DNA from: an uncultured Schlesneria sp.
GTDB taxonomy: Bacteria > Planctomycetota > Planctomycetia > Planctomycetales > Planctomycetaceae
Assembly (NCBI GenBank): GCA_903834925.1
Contig: CAILLA010000159.1
Span: 35,810-99,809 of the forward strand
Length of the DNA: 64,000 nt
Direction: 5' to 3'
A program made the position numbers and the translations under genes. Each line of letters opens with the position of its first letter. The first letter of the stretch is position 1. Below the pieces are notes generated by a model. It searched no databases and was not told where the DNA came from. It was given only the letters and a program-made list of their open reading frames with translations. Of this stretch, positions 35,673-44,841 are shown one piece after another.

Positions 35673-36188
35673 TCATATACCGGGCGGTCGTTTAACGATT
35701 TCCGGACCGCGTGGTGGAGCATTTTTACGCCAATACTTCCTTGAGTAGACTTGGATGTTCCGGATTTCAATTCGTTGGTCTTCCAGCAGACGTTCGAGGT
35801 TTTTGATACGCCAATACATTCCCCATCCGCCGGGGTGATTGCCTTCTTCGCGATCATTCCTGGTAAATTCGGGTCGATAATGATTCTCGTCGTCAAACTG
35901 CATCTCTTCTTTGGTACCAGCCCATTCGAAATACGACGCTCTCCACGAAATTACGTATGGTGCCTCTTCGTCCACAATTTCCGCCTCGAAATGTGATGGA
36001 TAAATCAGAACCGGAACGTCGTTTAGATGTCGATCGTGTCCTAATGCATTTTCAACTTCGTGAAACAATTCAAATTTCATTGAGCCAAAAGATACGTACG
36101 GTTTCTCCGCGAGCAGGCTAAGTGCGGATTCGAGATGATTAATCGGTATTGGGGCGAGGATTGCGAATTCACCAATTTTCAATGTCAT
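35673..36188 (-). CDS. Hypothetical protein, aromatic-rich
   Basis: A product of 171 residues starting MTLKIGEFAILAPIPINHLESAL; AAAGGGG lies nine bases upstream of this ATG, which favours it over a start 14 codons earlier. The middle is acidic and rich in Trp/Tyr/Phe (YVISWRASYFEWAGTKEEM, HPGGWGMYWRIKNLE) and the tail is basic (YSRKYWRKNAPPRGPEIVK). No signal peptide or membrane helix. I do not recognise a family. It lies among other short accessory genes on the minus strand. Confidence 0.6.
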   Translation of the reverse strand: MTLKIGEFAILAPIPINHLESALSLLAEKPYVSFGSMKFELFHEVENALGHDRHLNDVPVLIYPSHFEAEIVDEEAPYVISWRASYFEWAGTKEEMQFDDENHYRPEFTRNDREEGNHPGGWGMYWRIKNLERLLEDQRIEIRNIQVYSRKYWRKNAPPRGPEIVKRPPGI

Positions 36189-36301
36189 TCTCGCCCCTTT
36201 CGTGACTTCCAGCGGCCCGCCAAGTTCCAAGGTTCGAACTTGCGCTAGCTTTTAAGGTGGAAGTCTCGGTTCACTCACCACCAAATTACTGGTTTACTAG
36301 C

Positions 36302-36808
36302 TCACTCAAGTCTAGAAACATGCGATAAAATATGTTTCTCTCGCTTCGTCGATTCTGATAAAGCCAATCGACTCGTACAATCGCTGAGCCTTGATGTTTT
36401 CCTTATGAACAAGCAGCCCCACAGCGGGCATCCATAGGATATGGCTTTCGATGTGACATCTGCGAGCATTTGTTTAGAATATCGAATTTCTCCGACGCCG
36501 TCCGGCTTCCCTTGAAATTGTTTTTGTATACCGAACGCCTGCAAGAGGGTGACGTTTTTCCATTCCCCACCGATTTTCCATCGTTGCTTTGTCAGTGCGG
36601 AATATCCAACCAACTCACCCGACGTGATTAGATAGAGCCATACCTCCGTTTTCCCTTGTTCGACGAGCGTCAGCATTTTGGGCACGACGCCGTCGGATCC
36701 TCTGATCCAGTCAGCGACCGGTCGCTCCCAAACAGCATCGCCACAATAGAAATCTCGCGTAATCGCAAGGTCTTCTGACGAAAACGGCCTTGCGATGAGA
36801 TCTGACAT
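36302..36808 (-). pseudogene. GNAT N-acetyltransferase gene with C-terminal frameshift
   Basis: The first 125 residues follow a GNAT fold (ELVGYSALTKQRWKIGGEWKNVTLLQAFGIQKQFQGK, GEIRYSKQMLADVTSKAISYGCP). The listed frame then runs into nonsense to 36302, while the adjacent frame gives VGLLVHKENIKAQRLYESIG and FIRIDEARE to a stop at 36312, the exact GNAT C-terminal motif (V..EN..A..LYE..GF). One base missing near 36425 explains this. Either the gene is broken or the base call is wrong. It lies 20 bp after the small ORF at 36829-37089 and may share its transcript. Confidence 0.75.
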
Positions 36809-36828
36809 GCGATTTTCACCGCCCTGCG

Positions 36829-37089
36829 TTATTTCGTGGGAAGAAGTCGCGGAGTGATCTTCAACTTGGCCGTCTTGTTTGCGATTACATCAAGGATTTT
36901 GCGAGCACCATCTCCGGAAAGCACATTTTCTTCGAGTGATGCGGAAATAAAATCGGACGCCAATGGAAGGCTTTTCTCCCCCGGTTCCTGTAAGTTTTGC
37001 TTTTCCAATGTTGAACTTTCATATTCCTCGGTCAATTGCTGCATCGATGCGAACTCGCCCTTCTCAACGATCAACGGTTCCGACTTCAC
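36829..37089 (-). CDS. Small hypothetical protein
   Basis: An 86-residue, mostly hydrophilic helical protein (MQQLTEEYESSTLEKQNLQ, ARKILDVIANKTAKLKITP). No motif is recognised and no membrane segment is present. It immediately precedes the frameshifted GNAT gene on the same strand, so the pair may be a small accessory operon. Length and composition are protein-like but there is no further support. Confidence 0.4.
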   Translation of the reverse strand: MKSEPLIVEKGEFASMQQLTEEYESSTLEKQNLQEPGEKSLPLASDFISASLEENVLSGDGARKILDVIANKTAKLKITPRLLPTK

Positions 37090-37276
37090 AATTTAGCTCC
37101 GTAAAGAAGGCTTCTAGGAACGTTCTGCCCGCATAACAATTGTGTCCTGAGGTTTCCCACGAATCTTTCGAATTTGATCCTATCTTGCAAGTCTTTGTCG
37201 ATCAATACGGAAAAAACCGAATCACTTTCGACTCAAATCCTCGATTGGTCGTCTTTGCGAAAGATGCCAATCCGGT

Positions 37277-39505
37277 CTAATTCGTTTCGTCCACTTTGGC
37301 GATTGACGTATAACGATAGTAGACCTCAAGGCACATCGTACTGAGAGCGGTGGAATAAAGGCGACCGCCGATGCCGGCCCATTTGCCGTTCGGGTCCCAG
37401 CTTCCGGCCAGTGGACCTTCCTGATGCTGCAATGAAATCAGCATGTCTCGCAAGGCTCCGTTCCATTCCTGCCACGATTCGTCCTGCAAGTGATGCATGG
37501 CCAACGTCCCGTAGTACCAATAGTACTCGTCGTACTTGGTCACTTTTGGCAAGTTTTCACGTAAGTATGCGACCGCTTCCTTGCTCGCGGCTGGGGTTCG
37601 AACTGCGAACATCTGGCGGCAGAACAACGCTTCGGCAGTCATCGCAGGTGTCGGTCGATCTGTAATCCGATAGCCAGCAAGCCCCCCTTGTTTGCCACGA
37701 GCGCGGGCTTCAAGAAACTTGGCCATTCCGTGTCGAGTTTCTTCCGGAACGGGTATCCCTGCATTCACGGCACTTTTTAATGCCATCAACTGCCAGCCGA
37801 ACATACTCATGTCACTCTCGGAACTTTCGCCACCTTTTCCATAGCGCCAACCCCCGTCCTCGTTCTGCAGAACCGAGATCATCTGCACGCCTTTCCTCAC
37901 GGCGTTCTTCAGTTCGGGAAACTCCACCGGATTCTTTTGCATGGCATAGGCTTCTGCCAGGGCGAACGTAGCGATGGCATGGCAATAGTTCTGATCGAAC
38001 CTGGTTGCATTGCCACCGAGATACCCATTGGCACTTTGATGAGCAATCAACCACTTCAATGCCTTGCGAACCTCTGCGGTGTAAGGCCCTCGTTCGTGGG
38101 TATAACCCGCCCCAAGAAACGACAGCACCACCAGGCCGCTGATACCTGAATCGGCGAACTTGCCACCCCCGCCACGGTCCTGACCTTGTGGATCAACTTT
38201 GTCGGCTCCCCCACCGTGTCGCGCCGATGACCAGTGTCCGTCCGATTCCTGAATACTGGCCATCCATTTCAAGCTGTTCTCAACGGCCTTCTCCGATTCT
38301 TCGGAGCCACCATGCTTGAGGACCGTTGCCATTCGCTGGCCCGAGGTTCGAGCCTGATAGGTTTCCAGTGCCCGAGCTGGAGCACGTGACATCGAAGGGG
38401 CAGCCGGTTTAATGAATGCCGGCTGAGTTACCTCGTCCAACGTTTCCGATGGTCCGCGATTCATCAGAAGACGATCATCTTGACCTCGTCCTGCCGTCGA
38501 TGATGCACTGGCAAGTGCGGGTCTTGACGACGGAGAGTCATCTCGGCCGTCGCCTTGTCGGGTGGATGTTCGCGCGATGCGAGCCGATTTTATTTGATTT
38601 ACGCCACCCGGCGTGTTCCGTGTTGCTGCGTCTGGAATTGAACCCGGCTGCGTATCAACCACCGATGTCGGAATTGGGCTGCCCATGCGGCGAATCCCAT
38701 CCGTATCGGGACTCGATTCTGGTATCGGTAGTGAGTCCAGGCTGATGTCCGACGGCAATGTCATCGACGCACTGTCTTCGAGTAACGGAGAGATTCTCGA
38801 AGACGTCCCACGCGGGATTTCCGGACTGCTATTCGATTCGTTTGCCGCCGAACGATTGATCGATGTTCGGACATTCTTCGTAGCAGCGGTCGCGTCCGGC
38901 CGTGCTGTGGGGGATGGATCATCCAGCGTCATCGATCTGGATGCTGTCGGTTGCGCGATACTGGCCGCTGATTGTTCCAGGCCTGGGGCTTGCTCTTCCA
39001 TTTCCGCAGCAAAAGTCGGAATGTCAAGCGAGACACTGGTCTCGGGATTCGACGTCAGATCAATCTTTGTCGCGTCCAGATCTGTGACTTCGTCGTCACG
39101 ATCAACGCGTGAAATTCCTCGTGGGTCCCTGGCCCATGACCCGTCGGTCGTCGGTTGTCCAACGTTGAAAACGGGAAGCTTACTGGTCCCTTCGCGTGGC
39201 GCGACGTCTTCTGTATCAACGAACGTGATTGGAGTCTGAGCTTCCGAGTGATCTGTCCCGATTGAACGGCGTGGGTATGTCTCGGCAACCGTTACCCAGC
39301 CCAGACCAAAGCAGCAGTGCAGTACCAGCGAAAGAAAAAATGATTTTGCGGAGGTATTGTTGTCACCGTAGCGAGTCCCCCACAATGAAAACAAATGCAC
39401 TGTTGCGAATGCCGACAATGCGACAAGCGCCAGCCGGAGCAACAGGCCACCCATGGTCATGCCACCGGTGCTGGCCATGACGATTTCCATCAGTCGTGTC
39501 GGCAT
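37277..39505 (-). CDS. Membrane-anchored protein with squalene-cyclase-like alpha/alpha-toroid domain
   Basis: A 742-residue protein: two N-terminal membrane helices (about 20-36 and 55-72; the second resembles a TonB-type anchor), a long disordered Ser/Thr/Pro/Asp linker (75-370), and a C-terminal toroid of the prenyltransferase/squalene-oxidase repeat type (SLKWMASIQESDGHWSS, ALKWLIAHQSANGYLGG, MISVLQNEDGGWRYGKGG, ending WDPNGKWAGIGGRLYSTAL). It overlaps the exbD stop by one base (TGATG), so translation is coupled. The pairing with ExbD suggests a cell-envelope complex using the proton gradient. The toroid may bind carbohydrate or peptide; no catalytic motif of cyclases is seen. Confidence 0.8.
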   Translation of the reverse strand: MPTRLMEIVMASTGGMTMGGLLLRLALVALSAFATVHLFSLWGTRYGDNNTSAKSFFLSLVLHCCFGLGWVTVAETYPRRSIGTDHSEAQTPITFVDTEDVAPREGTSKLPVFNVGQPTTDGSWARDPRGISRVDRDDEVTDLDATKIDLTSNPETSVSLDIPTFAAEMEEQAPGLEQSAASIAQPTASRSMTLDDPSPTARPDATAATKNVRTSINRSAANESNSSPEIPRGTSSRISPLLEDSASMTLPSDISLDSLPIPESSPDTDGIRRMGSPIPTSVVDTQPGSIPDAATRNTPGGVNQIKSARIARTSTRQGDGRDDSPSSRPALASASSTAGRGQDDRLLMNRGPSETLDEVTQPAFIKPAAPSMSRAPARALETYQARTSGQRMATVLKHGGSEESEKAVENSLKWMASIQESDGHWSSARHGGGADKVDPQGQDRGGGGKFADSGISGLVVLSFLGAGYTHERGPYTAEVRKALKWLIAHQSANGYLGGNATRFDQNYCHAIATFALAEAYAMQKNPVEFPELKNAVRKGVQMISVLQNEDGGWRYGKGGESSESDMSMFGWQLMALKSAVNAGIPVPEETRHGMAKFLEARARGKQGGLAGYRITDRPTPAMTAEALFCRQMFAVRTPAASKEAVAYLRENLPKVTKYDEYYWYYGTLAMHHLQDESWQEWNGALRDMLISLQHQEGPLAGSWDPNGKWAGIGGRLYSTALSTMCLEVYYRYTSIAKVDETN

Positions 39506-39924
39506 CAGTTCCCTTTCGATTTAGGGGCATGTGCCACCGAAACGTTCTTGATTCCGACCTCTTTACAGGTCGAAAACACATCCATCACCTGCTGATACTC
39601 ACAACGCCCGTCACCCCGAATGACGACGGCCTGATTGGGAAACGCAAACCGAGCGGCGTCGAGCAAGATCCGCAGTGAATCAGGAGTCAAATCTTCGCCC
39701 TGTACTTTGACTTTACCGTTTGCATCAACATTGACGACGATCTCGTCCGGTTGACCTGAGAGGGCAAAGTTTTCCGAGACGCCCGGCAACTGAATTCCGG
39801 TCTGCCTTTCCTCCTCGGCAAACTTCGTTCCGACCATGAAAAAGATGATCAGCAACATCACGACATCGAGCATCGAAGTCAGGTTGATGGAAGGTTCTTC
39901 AAGAGGTGCAGTTTTAAGAGGCAT
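39505..39924 (-). CDS. exbD: ExbD/TolR-family biopolymer transport protein
   Basis: A 139-residue protein with the single N-terminal helix and conserved Asp of the family (INLTSMLDVVMLLIIFFMVGTKF), followed by a periplasmic domain (IVVNVDANGKVKVQGEDLTPDSL, VIRGDGRCEYQQVMDVFSTC). ExbD works with ExbB/MotA-like channel subunits to transmit proton-motive force to envelope machines. No ExbB gene is next to it: upstream is an outer-membrane-like protein 160 bp away. It is translationally coupled to the large toroid protein downstream. Confidence 0.9.
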   Translation of the reverse strand: MPLKTAPLEEPSINLTSMLDVVMLLIIFFMVGTKFAEEERQTGIQLPGVSENFALSGQPDEIVVNVDANGKVKVQGEDLTPDSLRILLDAARFAFPNQAVVIRGDGRCEYQQVMDVFSTCKEVGIKNVSVAHAPKSKGN

Positions 39925-40086
39925 CCCGGTTGCCAGTGCAAATGAACAATCGAACGAGGCGTCACCTCAAAAATGAGTCTCTCCATAATAGCAGATCGGC
40001 GAATCTGACAAGAGGAAGTGAGCGTCGACCAAAAATCTCCGATCAGGCAAGCCGGCAATGTAATCATTTTGATGACGCAAGCGAAT

Positions 40087-41163
40087 TCAGAACTGAACTC
40101 GCGTCTGGCGATTTGTGGGTCCGCCGAAATACCAATTGAATAGAACTCGAAATTCTCCTGTAAACTGCATATCAAGTCCGCCACCCAAGGGAACGGTGTA
40201 GGCAGCCGTCAGTGACTTATTGTCGTCGGCCAATATCGTCAGTCCGATCACGGCATTGATGACCTCGATGTCTGAGGCTCTGCTGCCGATCGTTTGGCCC
40301 CGAAGGTAATAGGTAAATCCGCTGTTCGGAATGGTGACTGAGTCAGTTGGCTGCAACGAACGGTTGTAGTGTAGTTCGGCAATCGGCGCGATCCCCGTAA
40401 GTCGAGAACTACCGACGGGGGCTCGGTGTAACCAGTACCCTGTCGCCACGCTCGCATATAAAAATGTGGCGTCGTTCAACGAGCCGATCCGTTTTAATGG
40501 CCCCCCTTCGCCAAAGGGAAATTGAGGCGAAATGCTCTCTACTGAAACCGGATTACCATTTGCCGAAAAATCGACCTGAACCATCGACTGTGAGAAAAAT
40601 CGATCGTTGGGAGTGTACGTTCCACCGAGGAACGGCATCAGGTGAATTGATTCGTTTCGTATGATCAGGTCAGTATGGTTCCGGCCATTGAATTCCGAGA
40701 GCATCACGGTGTTGGCGGCGGTGGGAAGAACCAACCCGCCTCCCGCAGAAAGCGCAAAAGTTTCATCCCGATATAACAAGCTCTTCAAGAAGAACGTGAG
40801 GTTCCCGAACTGGTAATCCGTACTGTCGATCGACGATATTTCGTCATGCACGAATGTCGACGCCGCCGTGATAGCCATCGGCACGCGAACTTCAATCGAG
40901 GAACTCCCTTCGAAAAAGGTTTTCTCGAATCCAGGCGTGAATCGATTGACGTTAAGGTTGCCGGTTCCAATCGGGACTCCGCTGAAATAGCTATAGTTCA
41001 GCATGACCCGATCGCGCGGAATCGGGCTACCGGTTTCCATTAACTTGATCTGACCAACGCCACCGCCCAACCCAGGAGAGATTAGCGCGAAATGGCTGGG
41101 GTCATCATGTCCTTCCCCCCCCCTCGTAGTTCGTGAAGACGGTTGAGTTACCGGCAAACCCAT
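40087..41163 (-). CDS. Outer-membrane beta-barrel-like protein, main portion (frameshifted at a G9 tract)
   Basis: 358 codons of alternating beta strands with aromatic residues (RVMLNYSYFSGV, FLYASVATGYWLHRAP, GFTYYLRGQTIG) and a C-terminus LFNWYFGG...RVQF ending in Phe, as in outer-membrane barrels. The core start SPIPRDRVMLNYSYF is typical of a planctomycete porin-like family whose N-terminus has a signal peptide and proline-rich segment; that part is the overlapping ORF 41105-41449 in another frame. Reducing the C9 run (plus strand 41115-41123) to eight joins the frames. Export and function are inferred. Confidence 0.7.
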   Translation of the reverse strand: MGLPVTQPSSRTTRGGEGHDDPSHFALISPGLGGGVGQIKLMETGSPIPRDRVMLNYSYFSGVPIGTGNLNVNRFTPGFEKTFFEGSSSIEVRVPMAITAASTFVHDEISSIDSTDYQFGNLTFFLKSLLYRDETFALSAGGGLVLPTAANTVMLSEFNGRNHTDLIIRNESIHLMPFLGGTYTPNDRFFSQSMVQVDFSANGNPVSVESISPQFPFGEGGPLKRIGSLNDATFLYASVATGYWLHRAPVGSSRLTGIAPIAELHYNRSLQPTDSVTIPNSGFTYYLRGQTIGSRASDIEVINAVIGLTILADDNKSLTAAYTVPLGGGLDMQFTGEFRVLFNWYFGGPTNRQTRVQF

Positions 41164-41449
41164 CTCCGATCATGCTCGGCGCAAAAGCTCGTTGGCTCAC
41201 GGCGGCGGTACTTGCCGAAGTTGGACGAGGGAGCGGTTGAAGCACAAGATTTCCGGCCCCCGCTCCGGCTGCACCGTTTTGCTGGTTCTGCGGCACGGGC
41301 GGTGGCAATTTCAATGGTGCAACTGTCGGTGGCGGTGGCGGAAGCGGCAGATCCTGCGCGTCAGTTGGAATTATGGCTAAATGAAAAAGAATCGTCGCTA
41401 CGACGACACATGCGGAACTCGCCAACGACTTCACATTTTGATTGCTCAT
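41105..41449 (-). CDS. Signal peptide and proline-rich N-terminus of the outer-membrane-like protein
   Basis: From ATG 41449 the product has a basic N-terminus and hydrophobic core (SSACVVVATILFHLAIIPTDAQD), a Pro-rich stretch (LPLPPPPPTVAPLKLPPPVP), Ala/Gly-rich sequence and AFAPSMIGDGFAG, then enters the nine-G tract and stops (GGGRT). In homologues of this type the APSMIGD block is followed by the barrel, which here continues in the neighbouring frame. The two ORFs overlap by 59 bp at the tract. It is the 5' half of one gene, not a separate protein. Confidence 0.7.
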   Translation of the reverse strand: MSNQNVKSLASSACVVVATILFHLAIIPTDAQDLPLPPPPPTVAPLKLPPPVPQNQQNGAAGAGAGNLVLQPLPRPTSASTAAVSQRAFAPSMIGDGFAGNSTVFTNYEGGGRT

Positions 41450-41744
41450 CGTGTTCCGGCCACACACCTTGTGGAATTCGATTTCATTGACCTTAAAAAC
41501 GGGCGCAAGCGCGGCACTCCATCATTTTATCGGAATCTCCGCCACGGAATCGGAAGATCTCCTTTTCCATCATTGAGATTATGGCAAAATCCAAACACCG
41601 TGACCGCAAGGTTTGTGATTCCGGGATCTCAGAGAATTTATAAATGGACGCGTCGTTTTCGGCGTTAATCCCTTGTGCAATTTGATTTACGTGCAATTCC
41701 AATTATTCAAGGGTTATGGGCGAGGAAAAACGCTCGGCTCGCTC

Positions 41745-43163
41745 TTACTTCGGTCGAACAATGAAATTCTTGGCCTGCTGATCCCAGCTAATGTCGAACT
41801 GTTTCGAATATTCGAGGAATGCAGCCCATTCCGCGTCATCATCAATCACGTCACCGGGTTTGTTCGTTCTCGTTTTGCGAAATTGCTCGACCAAATCAGG
41901 CACCATCCTCATTGCTTGATCTGGAATCCATTGAGCGACTTCACGTTGCGTCGATTCGCTCAGACGCTTGAATTTGGCACTCAAAAATATCGCTTGCGCC
42001 GCCGTCAACGGGTCACTCGAGGGAATCAGCTGACCATCACGAATCACGCCGTTATCGTGCGCCCAGGCAAGGTGCGGTTTGGAATAGTTCAGGGCCATCT
42101 TTCCCCCCACAATGAATCCCGTGACCTTGAACGGCACGTCATCCGACAGCTCAATCGGATCAAGCGGCCAGGATTGCCTCTCTGGTGAATCTCGGTGAAT
42201 TAAGCAATCGCGAACATCAGGAAAGGGAATTTTTTCTTTTGATGGATCGGACTCGAACGCGAGCTGGATAATCCAGACGACGGTGTTGTGACGATCTCCA
42301 AAATAGTTTTCGCCACCACACAATTTTAGAAATTCCTCCAGCGTCGCAAGCCCCTTTTCCTTACCCAGTCGCCGGACCGCATTGACTGCCCGAATCAGAT
42401 CGACACCGGTCGATTGATATTGTTTTTGATTCGAAAAATGGAAAAACCAAGGATTGACGTGGTTGAACAGCTCCAATTCGCGAGAAATCTCCGGTGCAAC
42501 AGGGACCTCGAGCATCTTGACGGTCGACGGAATCACAGGAGTTCGCGAACTCCAACGGATCTTTTCGCCCAGGTCCCTCTTTTCATGCTGCGATTGTTTG
42601 AAATCGAACTGATTCGGCAGTTCCGTTTCTTCATGCCTGCCGAGCGCCAATCCAAATTGGTAGGCATGTTCGAGGTGTCGATCGCTTTGCATTTCTCGAA
42701 AATCGAACCAGACTTCGAATGTTCCTGAGCGATCGAGGGTAAAACCGGTTTCGTAACTGGCCTGTTTCTGCTCAATTCCATTTGACCAGTCGAGTTTCTG
42801 ATTTGGCTGCTTCGCCAGATAGACCGCAACTCCTTGAAACCAGTCGATATTTTTCGTCACACCAGCATCGGAAAACTGTAAACGGCCACTGACCTTGCAT
42901 TGGTTACCGAGTGGATCGCGTTCGATCGGTAGCCATTCGACAGTAACTTTATTCAAAATCTCGTTGTCCGGCCGTACCGCGTATCCGCTTACAATTGGGA
43001 AGGTTTGGGAACGCCATGAGTCGTTGGTATTCTGGCCACCGCCGGAGGAGCCACCCCACTTGGAGACAAACGGCTTTCCTACCTTTGTAACATCGTCTGC
43101 CAACATGACCTGAGGCAGGAAAATCAGGACTACGATCACGCTGGGCCAAAACTTTGAAACCAT
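41745..43163 (-). CDS. Exported hypothetical protein
   Basis: A product of 472 residues from ATG 43163, beginning MVSKFWPSVIVVLIFLPQVMLAD, a clear signal peptide with a cleavage site after LAD-like residues; starting at 43226 would bury it. The mature part has a beta-rich first half (TVEWLPIERDPLGNQCKVSGRLQF, GTFEVWFDFREMQ) and a helical second half (AVNAVRRLGKEKGLATLEEFLKLCGGENYFGD; AAQAIFLSAKFKRLSESTQREVAQW). No enzymatic motif is recognised. Probably a periplasmic or surface protein specific to planctomycetes. Confidence 0.7.
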   Translation of the reverse strand: MVSKFWPSVIVVLIFLPQVMLADDVTKVGKPFVSKWGGSSGGGQNTNDSWRSQTFPIVSGYAVRPDNEILNKVTVEWLPIERDPLGNQCKVSGRLQFSDAGVTKNIDWFQGVAVYLAKQPNQKLDWSNGIEQKQASYETGFTLDRSGTFEVWFDFREMQSDRHLEHAYQFGLALGRHEETELPNQFDFKQSQHEKRDLGEKIRWSSRTPVIPSTVKMLEVPVAPEISRELELFNHVNPWFFHFSNQKQYQSTGVDLIRAVNAVRRLGKEKGLATLEEFLKLCGGENYFGDRHNTVVWIIQLAFESDPSKEKIPFPDVRDCLIHRDSPERQSWPLDPIELSDDVPFKVTGFIVGGKMALNYSKPHLAWAHDNGVIRDGQLIPSSDPLTAAQAIFLSAKFKRLSESTQREVAQWIPDQAMRMVPDLVEQFRKTRTNKPGDVIDDDAEWAAFLEYSKQFDISWDQQAKNFIVRPK

Positions 43164-43403
43164 TGGAATTCCGTTTCCTCTTGTCGGATTAAGGACACGC
43201 CAGCTGTTCAAGTACGACCTGGGCATTCTCGGTGAGAAGTCTCTTTTGTTCGTATTTCAGATGACAATAGGCAATGACGATATCACAAAAACATTAAGTC
43301 AAAGTGACGACAATGTATCACTCGTCAACCAGGATCTGTATCCCAATTTTCTGGCTGGATCAGTATTCTACGAGTACCTCAGACAATTTCTCGATGAGTC
43401 CCC

Positions 43404-44501
43404 ATGAAACAGTTGCCCGCTGATAAACCACCCGGAACGAGCAGAATTGCGATATTCGTGATCGTATTGTCGTGCCTGAATCTCGTCATTCTGAGCATCG
43501 TGAATTATTTGATTTACATCGTTTCAGAAACGTGGTGGCCCGGGACAGTTTTGACCTATGCACCGCGAATGCCTTTCGTGATTCCTGCAATCTTTTTGCT
43601 TTTCGCGTCGCTGATCTGGCATCGGCCGTCGATCGGGTTGAATCTGGTCGCAGTCGGGATCGCGCTCGTTCCCGTGATGGGGTTATCAATTCCTTTAGGT
43701 CTTTGGATGAATGGATCGCCAAAAATCGAAGGCGCGACTTCACTCACAATCGTTAGTTGCAACGTGCAGTCATTCCAACCCGATTTCAGCAAAGTGCTCG
43801 AGGAAATTGTTGCGATCAAGCCGGACGTTATCGCACTACAAGAAGCCTTTGGTGAAGACGACCGTTTGAATTCCTTCTGTAAAGACTCGCAATGGTACAC
43901 GTTGCGATATGGACAATACTGGATCGGTTCTCGTTACCGACTGTCGCTGATCTCGGGATTTGACGTGACCCCATTCGGTGGACGATCGGCTGGAATGCTG
44001 GTTCATATTGAAGTGCCGAACGGACCAATCGTTCTCGGCAACATCCATCAGATGACCGCTCGTTTCGGTTTAAAAGAACTCAGTCTTGAGACTCTGACCA
44101 ACGGTAAGGGGGCAAAAGAACTTTCAGAATATCAGGCGAAACGAGAGCGTGATTCGACGGAAATTCGAGCTGCGATCAACTCCAGTTACAAAGATGAGCC
44201 GCTGATTGTCTGTGGCGACTTCAACACGCCCACTTCCAGCAGTCTTTTCCGAAAGCACTGGGGCGATCTGCAAAGTTGCTACGACAACGCGGGGTTTGGG
44301 TACGGATATACGTGTTCGTGCAAGGAGCGACGATTATGGCCCACCAATTTTCCCTGGGCTCGCATCGACCATATTCTATGCTCTCGTGAATGGTCCATTC
44401 AGGATTGTCAGATTGGTAAATCAGGCGGTTCGGACCATCGGTTGATTTCCGCGACGATCACCTTAAACGTGCGAAAAGAACCGGGTTCGGCATCGCCATG
44501 A
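43404..44501 (+). CDS. Endonuclease/exonuclease/phosphatase (EEP) family membrane protein
   Basis: A 365-residue protein with three N-terminal hydrophobic segments (about 15-40, 55-72, 78-100) and an EEP hydrolase domain. Catalytic motifs are visible: CNVQSF with the Asn, IALQEAF with the metal-binding Glu, IVCGDFNTP with the Asp-x-Asn, and the terminal SDHRLI with Asp-His. Members act on nucleic acids or phospho-lipids/inositides; the membrane anchor suggests the outer face of the cytoplasmic membrane. Its 3' end is followed by a ~105-bp inverted-repeat element and then lpxB. Confidence 0.88.
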   Translation: MKQLPADKPPGTSRIAIFVIVLSCLNLVILSIVNYLIYIVSETWWPGTVLTYAPRMPFVIPAIFLLFASLIWHRPSIGLNLVAVGIALVPVMGLSIPLGLWMNGSPKIEGATSLTIVSCNVQSFQPDFSKVLEEIVAIKPDVIALQEAFGEDDRLNSFCKDSQWYTLRYGQYWIGSRYRLSLISGFDVTPFGGRSAGMLVHIEVPNGPIVLGNIHQMTARFGLKELSLETLTNGKGAKELSEYQAKRERDSTEIRAAINSSYKDEPLIVCGDFNTPTSSSLFRKHWGDLQSCYDNAGFGYGYTCSCKERRLWPTNFPWARIDHILCSREWSIQDCQIGKSGGSDHRLISATITLNVRKEPGSASP

Positions 44502-44529
44502 AGCGTCGAAAACAGAAATCTTTGAAAAG

Positions 44530-44641
44530 GGTTCCACGGTTTTACCGTCTTCGGTAAGGCCGTACTTTTCGGATGCGTTATCGAACCATGAAGATACGGC
44601 CTTGTCGAAGACTTCAAAACCGTGGCACCTCGTGTTTCGAC
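44530..44641. repeat. ~105-bp inverted-repeat element, copy upstream of lpxB
   Basis: GGTTCCACGGTTTT (44530-44543) and AAAACCGTGGCACC (44616-44629) are terminal inverted repeats with one mismatch, then CGTGTTTCGAC. The interior (TACCGTCTTCGGTAAGGCCGT...) is shared with the copy at 46137. The short minus-strand frame crossing it is only the translated repeat. Confidence 0.8.
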
Positions 44642-44841
44642 TGCAATGATCTTCGACCGTTGTCGTGAGTCTGATTTCAATCGCTTGGGCAAAGGCCCGT
44701 TAACCACCCCCGTGGAGGGGGTGAGGTTGCATTACCCAAACGGTCGAATTTGGAAATCTCTCTTGACCAAATTTGGATTTTCTGGGAACGGTGCGATCGT
44801 TTTGATCAGAAATTTCGTCCGTCCAAATTATTGAACCGATC

